From: Caballeronia hypogeia
GTDB lineage: Bacteria; Pseudomonadota; Gammaproteobacteria; Burkholderiales; Burkholderiaceae
Reading direction: 5' to 3'
Assembly: GCF_001544875.2 (NCBI RefSeq)
Contig: NZ_FCOA02000021.1
Span: 62,001 to 126,000 of the forward strand
DNA length: 64,000 bases
In this document: positions 52,072 to 61,563 of the stretch, in pieces
Numbering within the stretch: the stretch's first letter is position 1
Layout: every line of letters starts with the position of its first letter
Position numbers and translations under genes: made by a program
Notes under the pieces: generated by a model
What the model was told of the DNA's origin: nothing
The model's database searches: none
The model's input: the letters and a program-made list of their open reading frames with translations, nothing else

Positions 52072-54165
52072 TCAGAACGCGTAGCGCATGCCCGCGAAGA
52101 TGCTGCGGCCTTCGCCCGGATAGAAGATCGCGGTCGATGACGCCGTGCGCGCGTCGGCGATGGTGCTCATATCGCTGACATAGCGCTTGTTGGTCAGATT
52201 GCGCGCATCGACGAATACCGACAGGCCGCTTTTGAAGTCCATGCCCGCCTGCACGCCGAGCAGCGTGTAGCCGGGCACGCGCAGGGTGTTGGCGTCGTCG
52301 GCCCAGGCGCCCGCCGGGACCCAGTCCACCGATGCCGAGATATGAAAGCCGTTCGGCCGCGAGTAGCCCAGCGCCGCGCGGATCACGTTCACCGGCACGC
52401 CCGCGATGCGGTTGTTGCCATACACCGGATCGTCCTTGAAGCGGAAGTCGCTCAGGTTCCACAGGCCGGAGACGGTGATGCGGTCGCCCGCGCCAGGGGC
52501 CGTGATGTTGCGCCATACCTCCATTGACACGCCCGCCTCGATGCCCTGCAGCACGGTCTTGTTCGCATTGAAGGTCGATGCGGGAATGTCGGGGCTCGTC
52601 GTGTACTGAAGCAGTTGATCGCGCACGAGCGAGCGATACGCGGTCAAATCCCAGCTCACGCGGTCACGCGTGCCGCGCGTGCCGAGTTCGAGCGTCCACG
52701 CGTGTTGCGACGAAAGGGGCGTGAAGCGCGTGGTGCTCGAAAACGTCTGCGTGAGGTCGCTGAAGTCCGGCACGTCCTGGCTGCGCGTGATGTCGATATA
52801 CGCCTGAATCTCGCGGTTCGGCTGCCACATCAGCCCGAGCTTCGGATTGACGCCGCTGAACGATTCGCTCGCCGACTTGTAGTTCGGATCGGCGGCGAGC
52901 CCGCCATGATCGACATACTTGCGCACGTCGTGCAGCGCCTTGAAGCCGGCCATCAGCGCGACCGTCGGCAGGAAGAACAGCCGGTCCTCGACGTAGGCCT
53001 CGTAGTTATAGGCGCTTTGCGTCGAGTCGAGCGTCTGCGCGCCTTTGTTGCCCGACACGTTCACGTATTGCCGCGCCTGCGTGTTGCCGCCGAAAAAGCG
53101 CGCGCCCGCGATGATGTCGTTGCGCATGCCGCCCGCGTTGAACGTCGCCGAGTAGCGCGGCGCGAAGCCGTACGTCCAGCCATCCTGATCGATGACCTGG
53201 AAGATCGGGTGATAGAGGCTCTTGTGAATCGCCCACGTCACGAAGTCGAGCTGGCCGACATCGAGCTTCACGGTGGTCCTGTTGGCGATGCGCTCGGTGC
53301 GCGTGTCGCGCGCCTGATCGCCGGCGAGCGCGCTGGGCGAGGCCTTGGTCGGATCGTTGAGCGCATCGCTCAGTGTCAAGGTACCCGGCAATTTCTGATC
53401 GACGACATACGCGCCGAGATAGAAGCGCGTCTCCACATCCGGCGAGAAACGATAGCCGATGTTCGCGTTGAACTGCTCATACTGGCCGCGCTCGTGATCG
53501 CGATACCCGTCCGCGTGATTCACCGAGAACGTGCCGATGAAATCGAGCGGACCCATGACGCGCGAAAACTGCGCGCTGCCGCGCACCGTGCCGAAGCTGC
53601 CGCTTTCGAGCCGCACGATGTTCGGCGCATCGGCGGTGAAGGCGGAGGGCGTCACGAAGTCGATCGCGCCGCCCATCATCGACGAGCCGTACGCGAGACC
53701 GTTGCCGCCCTTGTAGACATCGGCGGACTGCAACGCGAGCGGGTCGATCTGGTAGTAGTCGCCACTGCCATCGGCGAGATTCGTCGGGATGCCGTCCTGC
53801 AGGATCTCCAGCCCGCGCGTGTGATAGCCGCGCGCAATGCCGGAACCGCGTATGGACAGGCGCAATTCCTGTCCGTAGCGGTTCTGCACGAACACGCCCG
53901 GCACGTTCTTCAGCACGTCACGTAGCGTGAACGCATAAGTATTCTGGTAGTCCGCGCTGTCGACGAAGCCGACCGAGCCGACCGTCCGGTCGAGCGTGCG
54001 TTTGTCGTCAGTGACGCTACGCGAAGTCAGCGAATGCTCGCTTTGACCCTGCACGATGACGGCGGGCAGCGTGGTGGCCTGATCCGGGTCCTGAGCGAAT
54101 GCAGCGGACGCGAAAAACGCCGTCACGCCGGTCACGATGGCGCTGTGTTTTGCGAGGCGTTTCAT
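52072..54165 (-). CDS. TonB-dependent outer membrane receptor
   Basis: The start MKRLAKHSAIV gives a 697-residue protein with a signal peptide ending ASAAFAQ. A plug domain follows (FTLRDVLKNVPGVFVQNRYGQELRLSIRGSG), then DGIPTNLADGSGD, and a 22-strand barrel ends in the aromatic YAF with ARNLTNKRYVSD near the end. Such receptors take up metal chelates or other large nutrients with TonB energy. The neighbouring DUF2946 gene hints at copper, but several ligands are possible. The frame 5' of the ATG to 54318 is spurious. Confidence 0.88.
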   Translation of the reverse strand: MKRLAKHSAIVTGVTAFFASAAFAQDPDQATTLPAVIVQGQSEHSLTSRSVTDDKRTLDRTVGSVGFVDSADYQNTYAFTLRDVLKNVPGVFVQNRYGQELRLSIRGSGIARGYHTRGLEILQDGIPTNLADGSGDYYQIDPLALQSADVYKGGNGLAYGSSMMGGAIDFVTPSAFTADAPNIVRLESGSFGTVRGSAQFSRVMGPLDFIGTFSVNHADGYRDHERGQYEQFNANIGYRFSPDVETRFYLGAYVVDQKLPGTLTLSDALNDPTKASPSALAGDQARDTRTERIANRTTVKLDVGQLDFVTWAIHKSLYHPIFQVIDQDGWTYGFAPRYSATFNAGGMRNDIIAGARFFGGNTQARQYVNVSGNKGAQTLDSTQSAYNYEAYVEDRLFFLPTVALMAGFKALHDVRKYVDHGGLAADPNYKSASESFSGVNPKLGLMWQPNREIQAYIDITRSQDVPDFSDLTQTFSSTTRFTPLSSQHAWTLELGTRGTRDRVSWDLTAYRSLVRDQLLQYTTSPDIPASTFNANKTVLQGIEAGVSMEVWRNITAPGAGDRITVSGLWNLSDFRFKDDPVYGNNRIAGVPVNVIRAALGYSRPNGFHISASVDWVPAGAWADDANTLRVPGYTLLGVQAGMDFKSGLSVFVDARNLTNKRYVSDMSTIADARTASSTAIFYPGEGRSIFAGMRYAF

Positions 54166-54336
54166 GTGCGGGCCCCGGCGTGCGCGAGCGTGGAATAGGG
54201 CGGCACGAAGCCGCCACGGTTCTTCGAAGCGATGAACATGGTTCTTCTCTGAGAGCGATCGTGTAGAGCCCTCGCACGCGTCACGCGCGCGCGAAAGCGA
54301 GCGACGCCGCGCGGGCATCGCCTTGAGCGAACGGAG

Positions 54337-54720
54337 TCAGATCAGAACGGGAGGCGCGCGAGATTGCGCGGTGGTGAAGGGCGCATCGGGCCGTTCATTG
54401 CGAACCGGCGCGACGGCAAGCACGTGCCGCGCGGGAACGGCCAGCGCGGCCGGGGCGCGTGCGTCCGACACGGCGGGCGCATGCGCGAAGAAGTGACAAT
54501 AACCGCAGGCCGAATCGTTGAAATGCGCGGCCGCGTCGGGCTCGTGATGACTGGCCGGCGCCTGCGATGCGGTGGCGTGCGCCGAGCACAGCGCTACGTT
54601 GAGCTCGTCCGCATGCGCGTTGGCTGCGATGAGTTGCGAGACCGCCGGCGCGAACGTGATCAGCAGCATTGCAAGCAATGCCAGCAGTGAACCCGTTCGT
54701 TGATGGACGCGGCTGCGCAT
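54337..54720 (-). CDS. DUF2946-family protein
   Basis: The 127-residue protein has an N-terminal hydrophobic segment (SLLALLAMLLITFAPAVSQLIAA), a histidine-rich middle (SHHEPDAAAH) and the family motif CGYCHFFAH. DUF2946 genes often lie next to TonB receptors and copper-handling genes. It probably sits in the inner membrane or periplasm and binds a metal. It is 171 bp before the TonB receptor on the same strand and has a promoter of its own. Confidence 0.8.
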   Translation of the reverse strand: MRSRVHQRTGSLLALLAMLLITFAPAVSQLIAANAHADELNVALCSAHATASQAPASHHEPDAAAHFNDSACGYCHFFAHAPAVSDARAPAALAVPARHVLAVAPVRNERPDAPFTTAQSRAPPVLI

Positions 54721-54755
54721 GAAAGCTCAAAGCCTGAGTATGTCGGAGTCTCGCG

Positions 54756-54785
54756 ATTATGCCACCTTGTTACTCGGCATTACAA
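54756..54785 (-). promoter_or_regulatory. Candidate sigma-70 promoter of the DUF2946/TonB receptor unit
   Basis: On the minus strand TTGTAA (54780-54785) and CATAAT (54756-54761) are separated by 18 bp. Transcription would begin near 54749, about 30 bases before the ATG. The start region is not far from the cystathionine-type gene end. Confidence 0.45.
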
Positions 54786-54846
54786 AGCACACGGGACAAA
54801 AATTCGCGGCATCAGCGCAACGGCATCTTCATTCGAATCGATAGCT

Positions 54847-56118
54847 TCAACAATGTTCGAGCGCGTTCGCGAGATCGGCGATCAGATCGTCGGGATGTTC
54901 GAGTCCGACCGACACGCGTATCAATCCTTCGGTGATGCCCGCCGCCGCGCGCACGTCGGCGGGCACGCCCGAATGCGTGGTCGACGCCGGATGACACACG
55001 AGCGATTCCGTACCGCCGAGACTCACCGCCGACTTGAAGAGCGCCAGTCCGTTGATGAGACGAAACGCCTGCTCGCGCCCGCCTTCTAGCACGAACGCGA
55101 AGGTCGATCCCGGCCCGCTGCATTGCCGCCGGTAGACCGCCTGATACGCGGGATCGTCGATCAGTTCGGGATGCAGCACGCGAACCTTCCTGAACGGATT
55201 GCCCGCAAGCCAGCGCGCGACCGCCGTGCCGCTTTGCGCCGCGCGTTCCATGCGCAGCACGAGCGTTTCCATCGAACGCGTGATCATCCACGAGGAATGC
55301 GGGTCGAGCTGCGAGCCGAGCGTGCCGCGCAGCGCGCGAATCTTCGCGATCAGCGTCTTGCTGCCCGTCACGCCGCCCGCGACCAGATCGCTGTGTCCGC
55401 CGACGTACTTCGTCAGCGAATACACGCTCAGGTCGATACCCAGTTGCGCGGGCTTCTGAAACAGCGGGCCGAGCAGCGTGTTGTCGCAGACCGATAGCGG
55501 CCGATAGCCATGACGCGTTTCGAAGGCATCGATTTCCTGACGCAGGGCGACCAGGTCGAAGAGCGAATCGGTCGGATTCGCGGGCGTTTCGACGTAGCAC
55601 ATGCCTACGTTGCCGTGCTGCGCCGCGGCGTCGAGCGCGGCGCGAATGCTCGGCGCGGAGAGGCCGTTTTCGATCACCTGCGAGCGGATGCCCCATTCGG
55701 GAAGGAACTTCGAGATCAGCGTTTCGGTGCCGCCGTACAGCGGCGCGGATTGCACGACGCAATCGCCGGGCCGCAGGAACGCGAGCAGCAGCGCCGCGAT
55801 GGCCGCCATGCCGCTCGATGTCGCGGCGGCCGCCTCCGAGCCGTCGAGCAACGCGAGCCGGTCCTCGACGATCTCCAGATTCGGATGATTGAAGCGGCTG
55901 TACACGAGCCCCGCGCGCTGGCCTTCGGGCAGCGGCTTGCGGCCCGCCACGATATCGAAGAAGTCCGCGCCGTCCTCGGCCGAGCGAAACGCGAATGTGG
56001 ATGTCAGAAAGACCGGCGGCTTGACCGATCCTTCCGACAGGAACGGATCGTAGCCATACGACATCATCTGGGTTTCGGGATGCAGGTCTCTGCGCTTCTG
56101 ATCGTTGTGGTCGGTCAT
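54847..56118 (-). CDS. Cystathionine gamma-synthase/methionine gamma-lyase family PLP enzyme
   Basis: The 423-residue protein has GSVKPPVFLTSTFAFRS near the N-terminus, YSRFNHPNLEIVEDRLALLDGSEAAAATSSGMAAI, and the PLP-lysine motif YSLTKYVGGHSDLVAGG. A late GGTESLVCHPASTTHSG is also typical. GGAG precedes the ATG. The family includes enzymes that form or split sulfur amino acids. Length and the long loop (RKPLPEGQRAG) fit the group annotated as cystathionine gamma-synthase family, whose precise reaction is uncertain. No sulfur-pathway neighbour helps. Confidence 0.88.
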   Translation of the reverse strand: MTDHNDQKRRDLHPETQMMSYGYDPFLSEGSVKPPVFLTSTFAFRSAEDGADFFDIVAGRKPLPEGQRAGLVYSRFNHPNLEIVEDRLALLDGSEAAAATSSGMAAIAALLLAFLRPGDCVVQSAPLYGGTETLISKFLPEWGIRSQVIENGLSAPSIRAALDAAAQHGNVGMCYVETPANPTDSLFDLVALRQEIDAFETRHGYRPLSVCDNTLLGPLFQKPAQLGIDLSVYSLTKYVGGHSDLVAGGVTGSKTLIAKIRALRGTLGSQLDPHSSWMITRSMETLVLRMERAAQSGTAVARWLAGNPFRKVRVLHPELIDDPAYQAVYRRQCSGPGSTFAFVLEGGREQAFRLINGLALFKSAVSLGGTESLVCHPASTTHSGVPADVRAAAGITEGLIRVSVGLEHPDDLIADLANALEHC

Positions 56119-56272
56119 TCGTAGCTCCGTGCATGGTCAGAGGGTCATCGTACTGCCAAAGCTGCGAGCCGTCCGGCGACCGAAAGCGCCATAACGCCCT
56201 ATACTTTTTATTTGGGACACGAAGAAGCCACGCCCGCGCAGGCAGCCTGAAAGCAACGGCGCTCGAATAACG

Positions 56273-57478
56273 ATGACCATCGGATGTCCGGAGTGCGGCG
56301 TGCTCGAAGACCTTCCGCCGCTGAACTCGCATACCATCGCGCGCTGCCGCCTGTGCCACTACCCGCTCGAGCGGCGCAGCGGCAGAAGCGTCACGGCCGC
56401 GCTCGCCTGTACCGCAAGCACTTTTCTGCTGCTCTTTCCCGCCAATCTCGCAACGCTCATGTCCGTCCGCCTGCTCGACGGCGAACGCTCGTCGCTGCTC
56501 GCATCGGGAATCGTCGGCATCTGGCACGAAGGCTGGACGATCCTCGCGCTGCTGCTCGGCCTGTTCGGCATCGTGCTGCCGTTCGTGCGCTTCGGCGGAC
56601 TTGCGGTCGTGCTCGGCGCGCTGCGGCTGGGCAAGCGCTTTCGCGGCATCGGCACGCTGTACCGCTGGACGCTCTGGCTCGACATCTGGGTCATGCCCGA
56701 CGTCTATCTGGTCGGCTGCTTCATCGGCTATGCGCGTGTCACGCAGAATCTGCACGCGACGATCGGCGCAGGCGGCTATTGCTTCATCGCCGCCGCGATC
56801 CTGTCGATGCTCACGCGCGCGACGCTCGATCGCCGCTTCGTGTGGCGCGCCATCGCGCCGGACCGCTGGCCCGGACGCGATGAACCGGTGATCGCCTGCA
56901 CGACCTGCGATCTCGTTGCGCCGCGCGCCTGCGAAGGAGAGCGCTGCACGCGCTGCGGCGCACGGCTGCATATCCGCAAGCCCGATGCCGTGGTGCGCGC
57001 GGCGGCGCTCTCGCTTGCCGCGCTCGTGCTGACGCTGCCCGCCAACCTCTATCCGATGACGATCTCCATTCAACTGGGCCGCGACGTACCGCACCGGATC
57101 ATCGACGGCGTGTACGAGCTGTTCCAGGCTGGGCTTTGGCCTTTCGGCATCCTGATTATCTGCACGAGCATCGTGATTCCGCTGGCGAAGCTTCTGGGCA
57201 TGGCGTGGTTCATCGCGTCGGTGTTGCGGCGCTCGCGCCGGCATCTGCGCCTGAAGGCGCATCTGTATCGATGGATCGACGAGCTCGGACGCTGGTCGAA
57301 CGTCGACGTGTTCACCATTGCCGCGTTCGTGCCGCTGATCCGTTTCGGCGATGTCGCGTCCACGCGCACTTCGCCCGGCGCGACGGCGTTCGTGCTCGTC
57401 GTCGTGCTGACGATGGCCGCGTCGCGCAGCTTCGACCCGCGCCTCATGTGGGACGCGCGCAACGGGAGCCGTTCGTGA
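56273..57478 (+). CDS. pqiA: PqiA-like integral membrane protein
   Basis: The 401-residue protein has two PqiA units, each with two CxxC zinc-ribbon pairs and about four spans: CPECG and CRLCHYPL at the start, then CTTCDL and CTRCGARL mid-protein (about residues 210-240). Motifs FPANLATLMSV and LPANLYPMTIS mark each half. It is the inner membrane partner of PqiB/PqiC, a system moving lipids between membranes. It overlaps pqiB by four bases (GTGA). Confidence 0.9.
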   Translation: MTIGCPECGVLEDLPPLNSHTIARCRLCHYPLERRSGRSVTAALACTASTFLLLFPANLATLMSVRLLDGERSSLLASGIVGIWHEGWTILALLLGLFGIVLPFVRFGGLAVVLGALRLGKRFRGIGTLYRWTLWLDIWVMPDVYLVGCFIGYARVTQNLHATIGAGGYCFIAAAILSMLTRATLDRRFVWRAIAPDRWPGRDEPVIACTTCDLVAPRACEGERCTRCGARLHIRKPDAVVRAAALSLAALVLTLPANLYPMTISIQLGRDVPHRIIDGVYELFQAGLWPFGILIICTSIVIPLAKLLGMAWFIASVLRRSRRHLRLKAHLYRWIDELGRWSNVDVFTIAAFVPLIRFGDVASTRTSPGATAFVLVVVLTMAASRSFDPRLMWDARNGSRS

Positions 57479-58770
57479 AGGGCGAGCGCCTGCGGCGCAC
57501 GCGCGCGCTCGTGCGCCGCAGCGCGTGGCCTGGCTGGATCTGGGCCGTGCCGATCGCCGCGTTCGGCGTGGTCGGCTGGCTCGGCGTGCAGGCGCTGCTG
57601 CATGGCGGCGAGACCGTGACGATCGTGCTCGACCAAGCCTATGGCATCAAGGCCGACGAAACCGACGTCACGTTGCGCGGCGTGAAAATCGGCGAGGTAT
57701 CAAAGGTCGCGCTCGATGCGGACGGCAAGCATGTGGACGTCGAAGCGAAGATCGACCGCACGCGGAAAGACGATCTGCGCAGCGGCACGCGCTTCTATGT
57801 GCTCGGCGCGAAGGCCGATCTCAGTAATCCCGCGTCGCTCAAGGCCCTCATCTCCGGTCCCGAGATCGTGATGGAGCCGGGACTGGGCGCGCCGACGCGC
57901 CATTTCACCGGGGCGGATCGGCGCCCCGCGCTCGCGCCGCAGCATCCACCGACCGTGAACTACGTCGTGCGCTTCACGGGCGCCGTGGGCGGCCTCAAGA
58001 CCGGCGCCGATGTCGAACTGCGAGGCTTTCGCGTCGGCACGGTCACGAGCGTGCGGCTGCGCTACGACGCCGCGAGCGGCACGCTCAGCACGCCCGTGGA
58101 GATCGCGCTGGAGCCGGGGCAGCTCGGCATCGCAGGCGTTGCGCCACCCGCCGACGGCAACTGGCGGCCGAGCGTCGATGCAATGCTTCGGCATCTCATC
58201 GGCGATGGCTTGCGCGCGCGTCTCGCGCAGGACCCGCCGCTCGTCGGTTCGAGCAAAGTGAAGCTCGACTTCGTGCATGGCGCGCCGCAAGCCACGCTCG
58301 CGGAGGAGAACGGCGTGCTGGTGATTCCGGGCGTCGAATCGGCCGATATCGACGACATGACCGCGAAGGCCGATCAGATCATCACGCGCATCGACCAGTT
58401 GCCGATCAAGGAGACGGGCGACAAGGTGCGCGACACGGTGGCGCGCATCGATGCCCTGGTGGCGTCGCCCCGAATCGACGACAGCCTGAAGCATATCGAC
58501 CGGTCGCTCGCGCAGATCGACCGCACGCTCGCGGATGTGAGCCCGCAGATCGCGCCGCTCGTCGCGCAACTGCGCGCGACCGCGAACGCCGCCGACGACG
58601 CGGCCGCCGCCGCGAGCCGCACGCTCAATGGAGACGCGACGAGCCAGAACAATCTGCAGGACGTGCTGCGCGAGCTGACCGATGCGGCGCGTTCCATCCG
58701 CGTGCTCGCCGACTATCTCGACCGCCATCCCGAGGCGCTCATACGCGGCAGGCAGGGAGCATCGCAATGA
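57475..58770 (+). CDS. pqiB: PqiB-like MCE-domain protein, short form
   Basis: A GTG start overlapping the pqiA stop gives 431 residues, shorter than E. coli PqiB (about 546). After one membrane span (about 17-39) I can see two MCE domains: TVTIVLDQAYGIKADETDVTLRGVKIGEVSKV and NYVVRFTGAVGGLKTGADVELRGFRVGTVTSV. E. coli PqiB has three. A helical C-terminal part (about 300-420) should form the needle that spans the periplasm. It cooperates with PqiA and PqiC in lipid transport. Confidence 0.88.
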   Translation: MKGERLRRTRALVRRSAWPGWIWAVPIAAFGVVGWLGVQALLHGGETVTIVLDQAYGIKADETDVTLRGVKIGEVSKVALDADGKHVDVEAKIDRTRKDDLRSGTRFYVLGAKADLSNPASLKALISGPEIVMEPGLGAPTRHFTGADRRPALAPQHPPTVNYVVRFTGAVGGLKTGADVELRGFRVGTVTSVRLRYDAASGTLSTPVEIALEPGQLGIAGVAPPADGNWRPSVDAMLRHLIGDGLRARLAQDPPLVGSSKVKLDFVHGAPQATLAEENGVLVIPGVESADIDDMTAKADQIITRIDQLPIKETGDKVRDTVARIDALVASPRIDDSLKHIDRSLAQIDRTLADVSPQIAPLVAQLRATANAADDAAAAASRTLNGDATSQNNLQDVLRELTDAARSIRVLADYLDRHPEALIRGRQGASQ

Positions 58771-59375
58771 AGCGCAAGATCGCGGCCGTCATCGTCGCAA
58801 GCGTGCTGCTGCACGGTTGCGCGCACAGTCCCTCGACCCATTACGTCACGTTGAACAGCGTGCCGGCGGCTTCGGCCGCAGCGCAGCCGATACAGCCGAT
58901 ACAGCCGATGCAGCCGATGCAGCCGATGCAGCCCGTGCAGCTCACCGCGCTGCGCATTCCCGCTGAACTGGACCGTCCCGAAGTCGTCACTCGCCCCGCG
59001 CCGAACCGGTTCGTGATCTCCGACACGGATCGCTGGGCCGCGCCGCTCGCGCAAATGATGCGTCTCACGCTCGCGCGCGATCTGCAAACGCGCCTGCCCG
59101 AAGGCGTCTTCATCTTCCCCGGCGCGCCCGCGCCAAAGGACGCGCGTGCGCTCGTCGTCACGGTTATCGACATAGGCCTGCCCGATGAAGGCGAACTGAC
59201 GCTCGATGTGACCTGGGCGCTCGTCGCGAGAAACCCCGAGCACTTCGAATTCACGCGGCACGTCACACTGCGCGCGCCGCTGCCGGATTCCAGCGCGGAG
59301 GCGAAGGCCGCCGCGATGAGCGTCGCGCTCGGCGAACTCGCTGAGCGCATCGCGTCGTCGCTGAAGTCGCGGTAA
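58767..59375 (+). CDS. pqiC: PqiC-like outer membrane lipoprotein
   Basis: The 202-residue protein has a signal peptide and lipobox (LLHGC, Cys18), and the DUF330/PqiC domain (HYVTLNSV, later RFVISDTDRWAAPLAQMMRLTLARDLQTRLP). It anchors the PqiB needle at the outer membrane. It overlaps pqiB by four bases. A run of six Gln-Pro-X triplets at about residues 40-57 comes from a 9-bp DNA repeat. Confidence 0.88.
   Translation: MKRKIAAVIVASVLLHGCAHSPSTHYVTLNSVPAASAAAQPIQPIQPMQPMQPMQPVQLTALRIPAELDRPEVVTRPAPNRFVISDTDRWAAPLAQMMRLTLARDLQTRLPEGVFIFPGAPAPKDARALVVTVIDIGLPDEGELTLDVTWALVARNPEHFEFTRHVTLRAPLPDSSAEAKAAAMSVALGELAERIASSLKSR
58884..58937 (+). repeat. Six-copy 9-bp tandem repeat inside pqiC
   Basis: CAGCCGATA occurs twice, CAGCCGATG three times and CAGCCCGTG once, in frame, coding QPI, QPI, QPM, QPM, QPM, QPV. 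Unit length nine keeps the frame when copy number changes. Confidence 0.9.
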
Positions 59376-59575
59376 AGCGTACATCCACGTTCTCTTTATC
59401 TGGGAATCGCTCAGTAAGTTTTCTATGCATGACGAGCAAACGCGCATCTCATGCAAGCTTGTCTTGACTTTCCTCCGGTGTTTGATGAATGTTTGCTAAC
59501 GTCCTGCGCGCCACGATGTTGCGCGCGGCGTGCGAGCCGTTCACGACAAGCGACACCACTCAGGAGGAAGTAGAA

Positions 59576-61312
59576 ATGCCCGGAGCATTCAGCAAGCCTC
59601 GCAGCATCAGGTTGGTCAACCGCGCGGCTTTCGCCGCCGCGCCGTTTGCAGCGCTCGCGCTCGCCGCGTGTAACGGGGGAGACGACGACAGCAACACGCC
59701 GGCGCCGACCCCGCTCAGTTGTGAGCAGCTCACGGGCATGAGCGTGCCCGCGGGTTCGATCGGCATACCGACGACGGGCGCGACCGTCAGCGCCGCCGCG
59801 ACCGTGCCGGCCTCGGGCAGCGGCGTAAGCGCGACGCCCGAATACTGTCTCGTGAGCGGTTCGATCGCGCCGGTCGATCAGAGCGCACCGAAGATCAACT
59901 TCAAGATCGCGATGCCGACGCAGTGGAACAACAAGGTGATGATGTTCGGCGGCGGCGGCTACGACGGCACCGTGCCCAGCGTCACCGCCAACGTAGCCGC
60001 CGGTCCGACGGCGCAGCCCGCGCCGCTCGCGCGCGGTTATGCGGTCTTCGGCAGCGACTCGGGTCACCAGGCGGGCGCGCTCGGAAGTCGGGACGGCTCC
60101 TTCGGCACCAACGACGAAGCCGTCGCGAACTTTTCCGGCGACGCGCTCAAGAAGACGCGCGACGCCGCCGTCTATCTGATCGACAAACGTTATGCGGTGA
60201 ACAAGCCGACGCGTGCGTACTTCGCGGGCGGATCGTCGGGCGGGCGCGAAGCGCTGGCGGTCGTGCAGCGCTGGCCGCAGGACTGGGACGGCGCCATCGC
60301 GCTCTATCCCGCATGGAACGCGGCGACGCTGGACCTGCAATTCGGCCGTATCACGCGCGCGCTCGCGCAGCCTGGCGCCTATCCGAATCAGGCGAAGCGC
60401 AAAGTCCTGCTCGATGCCGCGCTCGCCTCATGCGACACGCTCGATGGCGTCGCCGATGGCCTCATCAGCAACGTCGCGGCGTGCAATGCGAGCTTCGATC
60501 CCGCGACCGCGACGCTCAACGGCACGCCGCTGCGATGCGCGAACGGAGCGGATACCGGCGACACCTGCCTGTCCGATGCGCAGATCGCAGCGCTCAAGGT
60601 CTATGCAACGCCGATCACGTTCAACTACGCGCTGGGCAGCGGCGAGACGCAGTATCCGGGCTTCAATGTATGGGGCGCGGATCTCGGCGTCGCGAATGCG
60701 TCGCTGGTGCAGCCGACGGTGCTCGCGCTGTCGCTCAACCTGGCGCAGCCCGCCAGTCCGATGCCGGCCACTGCGCCATACTTCAGCGTGTTCTGGGATC
60801 AATGGATTCGCTACTTCGTCGCGCGCGATCCGAACGTCAACTCGCTCACGGTCGATCCGCAGAACCCCGGCGCCTATCAGGCGCGCATCAGCGCGCTGAC
60901 GGCCGAGCAGGACGTGAACAAGACGGATCTGTCCGCGTTCAATGCGAAGGGCGGCAAGATCCTGATGGCGCACGGCATGGCCGATGCGCTCGTGAGCACG
61001 CAGTCCACGGAGCAGTACTACATGCGCCTGCGTCAGACGATGGGCGCGTCGACGGTCGGAAACTTCGTGCGTTACTACGAGATTCCGGGCTACGGTCACT
61101 CGACGAGCAGCATCTTCAACGCGTCGTGGGATTCGCTGACGACCATGGAGAACTGGGTCGAGAAAGGCGTCGCGCCGCCCGCGCAGACGGTCGCGGATAC
61201 GACGGGCGTGCCGGGCCGCACGCGTCCGCTGTGCGAGTATCCGGCCTTCCCGCGCTATAACGGTTCCGGCGACGTGAACAGCGCTTCGAGCTTCAACTGC
61301 GCTTCGCAATAA
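59576..61312 (+). CDS. Tannase/feruloyl esterase-family lipoprotein
   Basis: The 578-residue protein has GGAGGAAG before the ATG. A lipobox LALAACNGG marks the N-terminus, and the alpha/beta hydrolase pattern of the tannase family follows: FGGGGYDGTVP, FGSDSGHQ, AYFAGGSSGGREAL with the nucleophile Ser, GMADALVS with Asp, and PGYGHSTS with His. Classic members carry a CS-D-HC set, with Cys beside Ser and His joined as a disulfide; both cysteines are absent here. It probably hydrolyses ester bonds of plant phenolics at the cell surface. Long insert between Ser and Asp is usual for the lid domain. Confidence 0.85.
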   Translation: MPGAFSKPRSIRLVNRAAFAAAPFAALALAACNGGDDDSNTPAPTPLSCEQLTGMSVPAGSIGIPTTGATVSAAATVPASGSGVSATPEYCLVSGSIAPVDQSAPKINFKIAMPTQWNNKVMMFGGGGYDGTVPSVTANVAAGPTAQPAPLARGYAVFGSDSGHQAGALGSRDGSFGTNDEAVANFSGDALKKTRDAAVYLIDKRYAVNKPTRAYFAGGSSGGREALAVVQRWPQDWDGAIALYPAWNAATLDLQFGRITRALAQPGAYPNQAKRKVLLDAALASCDTLDGVADGLISNVAACNASFDPATATLNGTPLRCANGADTGDTCLSDAQIAALKVYATPITFNYALGSGETQYPGFNVWGADLGVANASLVQPTVLALSLNLAQPASPMPATAPYFSVFWDQWIRYFVARDPNVNSLTVDPQNPGAYQARISALTAEQDVNKTDLSAFNAKGGKILMAHGMADALVSTQSTEQYYMRLRQTMGASTVGNFVRYYEIPGYGHSTSSIFNASWDSLTTMENWVEKGVAPPAQTVADTTGVPGRTRPLCEYPAFPRYNGSGDVNSASSFNCASQ

Positions 61313-61320
61313 AGCGCTTG

Positions 61321-61356
61321 CCGATGTCGCGGCTCGCGGGGGAGTCGCGGCATCGG
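61321..61356 (+). terminator. Hairpin after the tannase-like gene
   Basis: CCGATGTCGCG (61321-61331) pairs with CGCGGCATCGG (61346-61356), eleven pairs with one G-U, eight bases after the stop. No T tract follows. Confidence 0.45.
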
Positions 61357-61563
61357 TCGCGTCGCGCTGCAATGACAGCGCCGACAATCACACATCACAT
61401 TCGGCCACCGTCTTTCGATCGCCCATTTCAATGAGCGCGATCGAACGTTTTTCTCAGCCGCTTGCCGGCTAGACTTCGCTCCGGGCTGTGACGTCCATTG
61501 CGTCCATCACGTCGGTTCGTCGCGAGCCCGCACAAAAAAGTACATGCAAGAAGCGGGGAAAAC

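Noticed and set aside
54812..57262. 816-codon minus-strand ORF
   Set aside because: Runs out of frame through the cystathionine-type gene and antisense to pqiA; low-complexity Arg/Ala composition.
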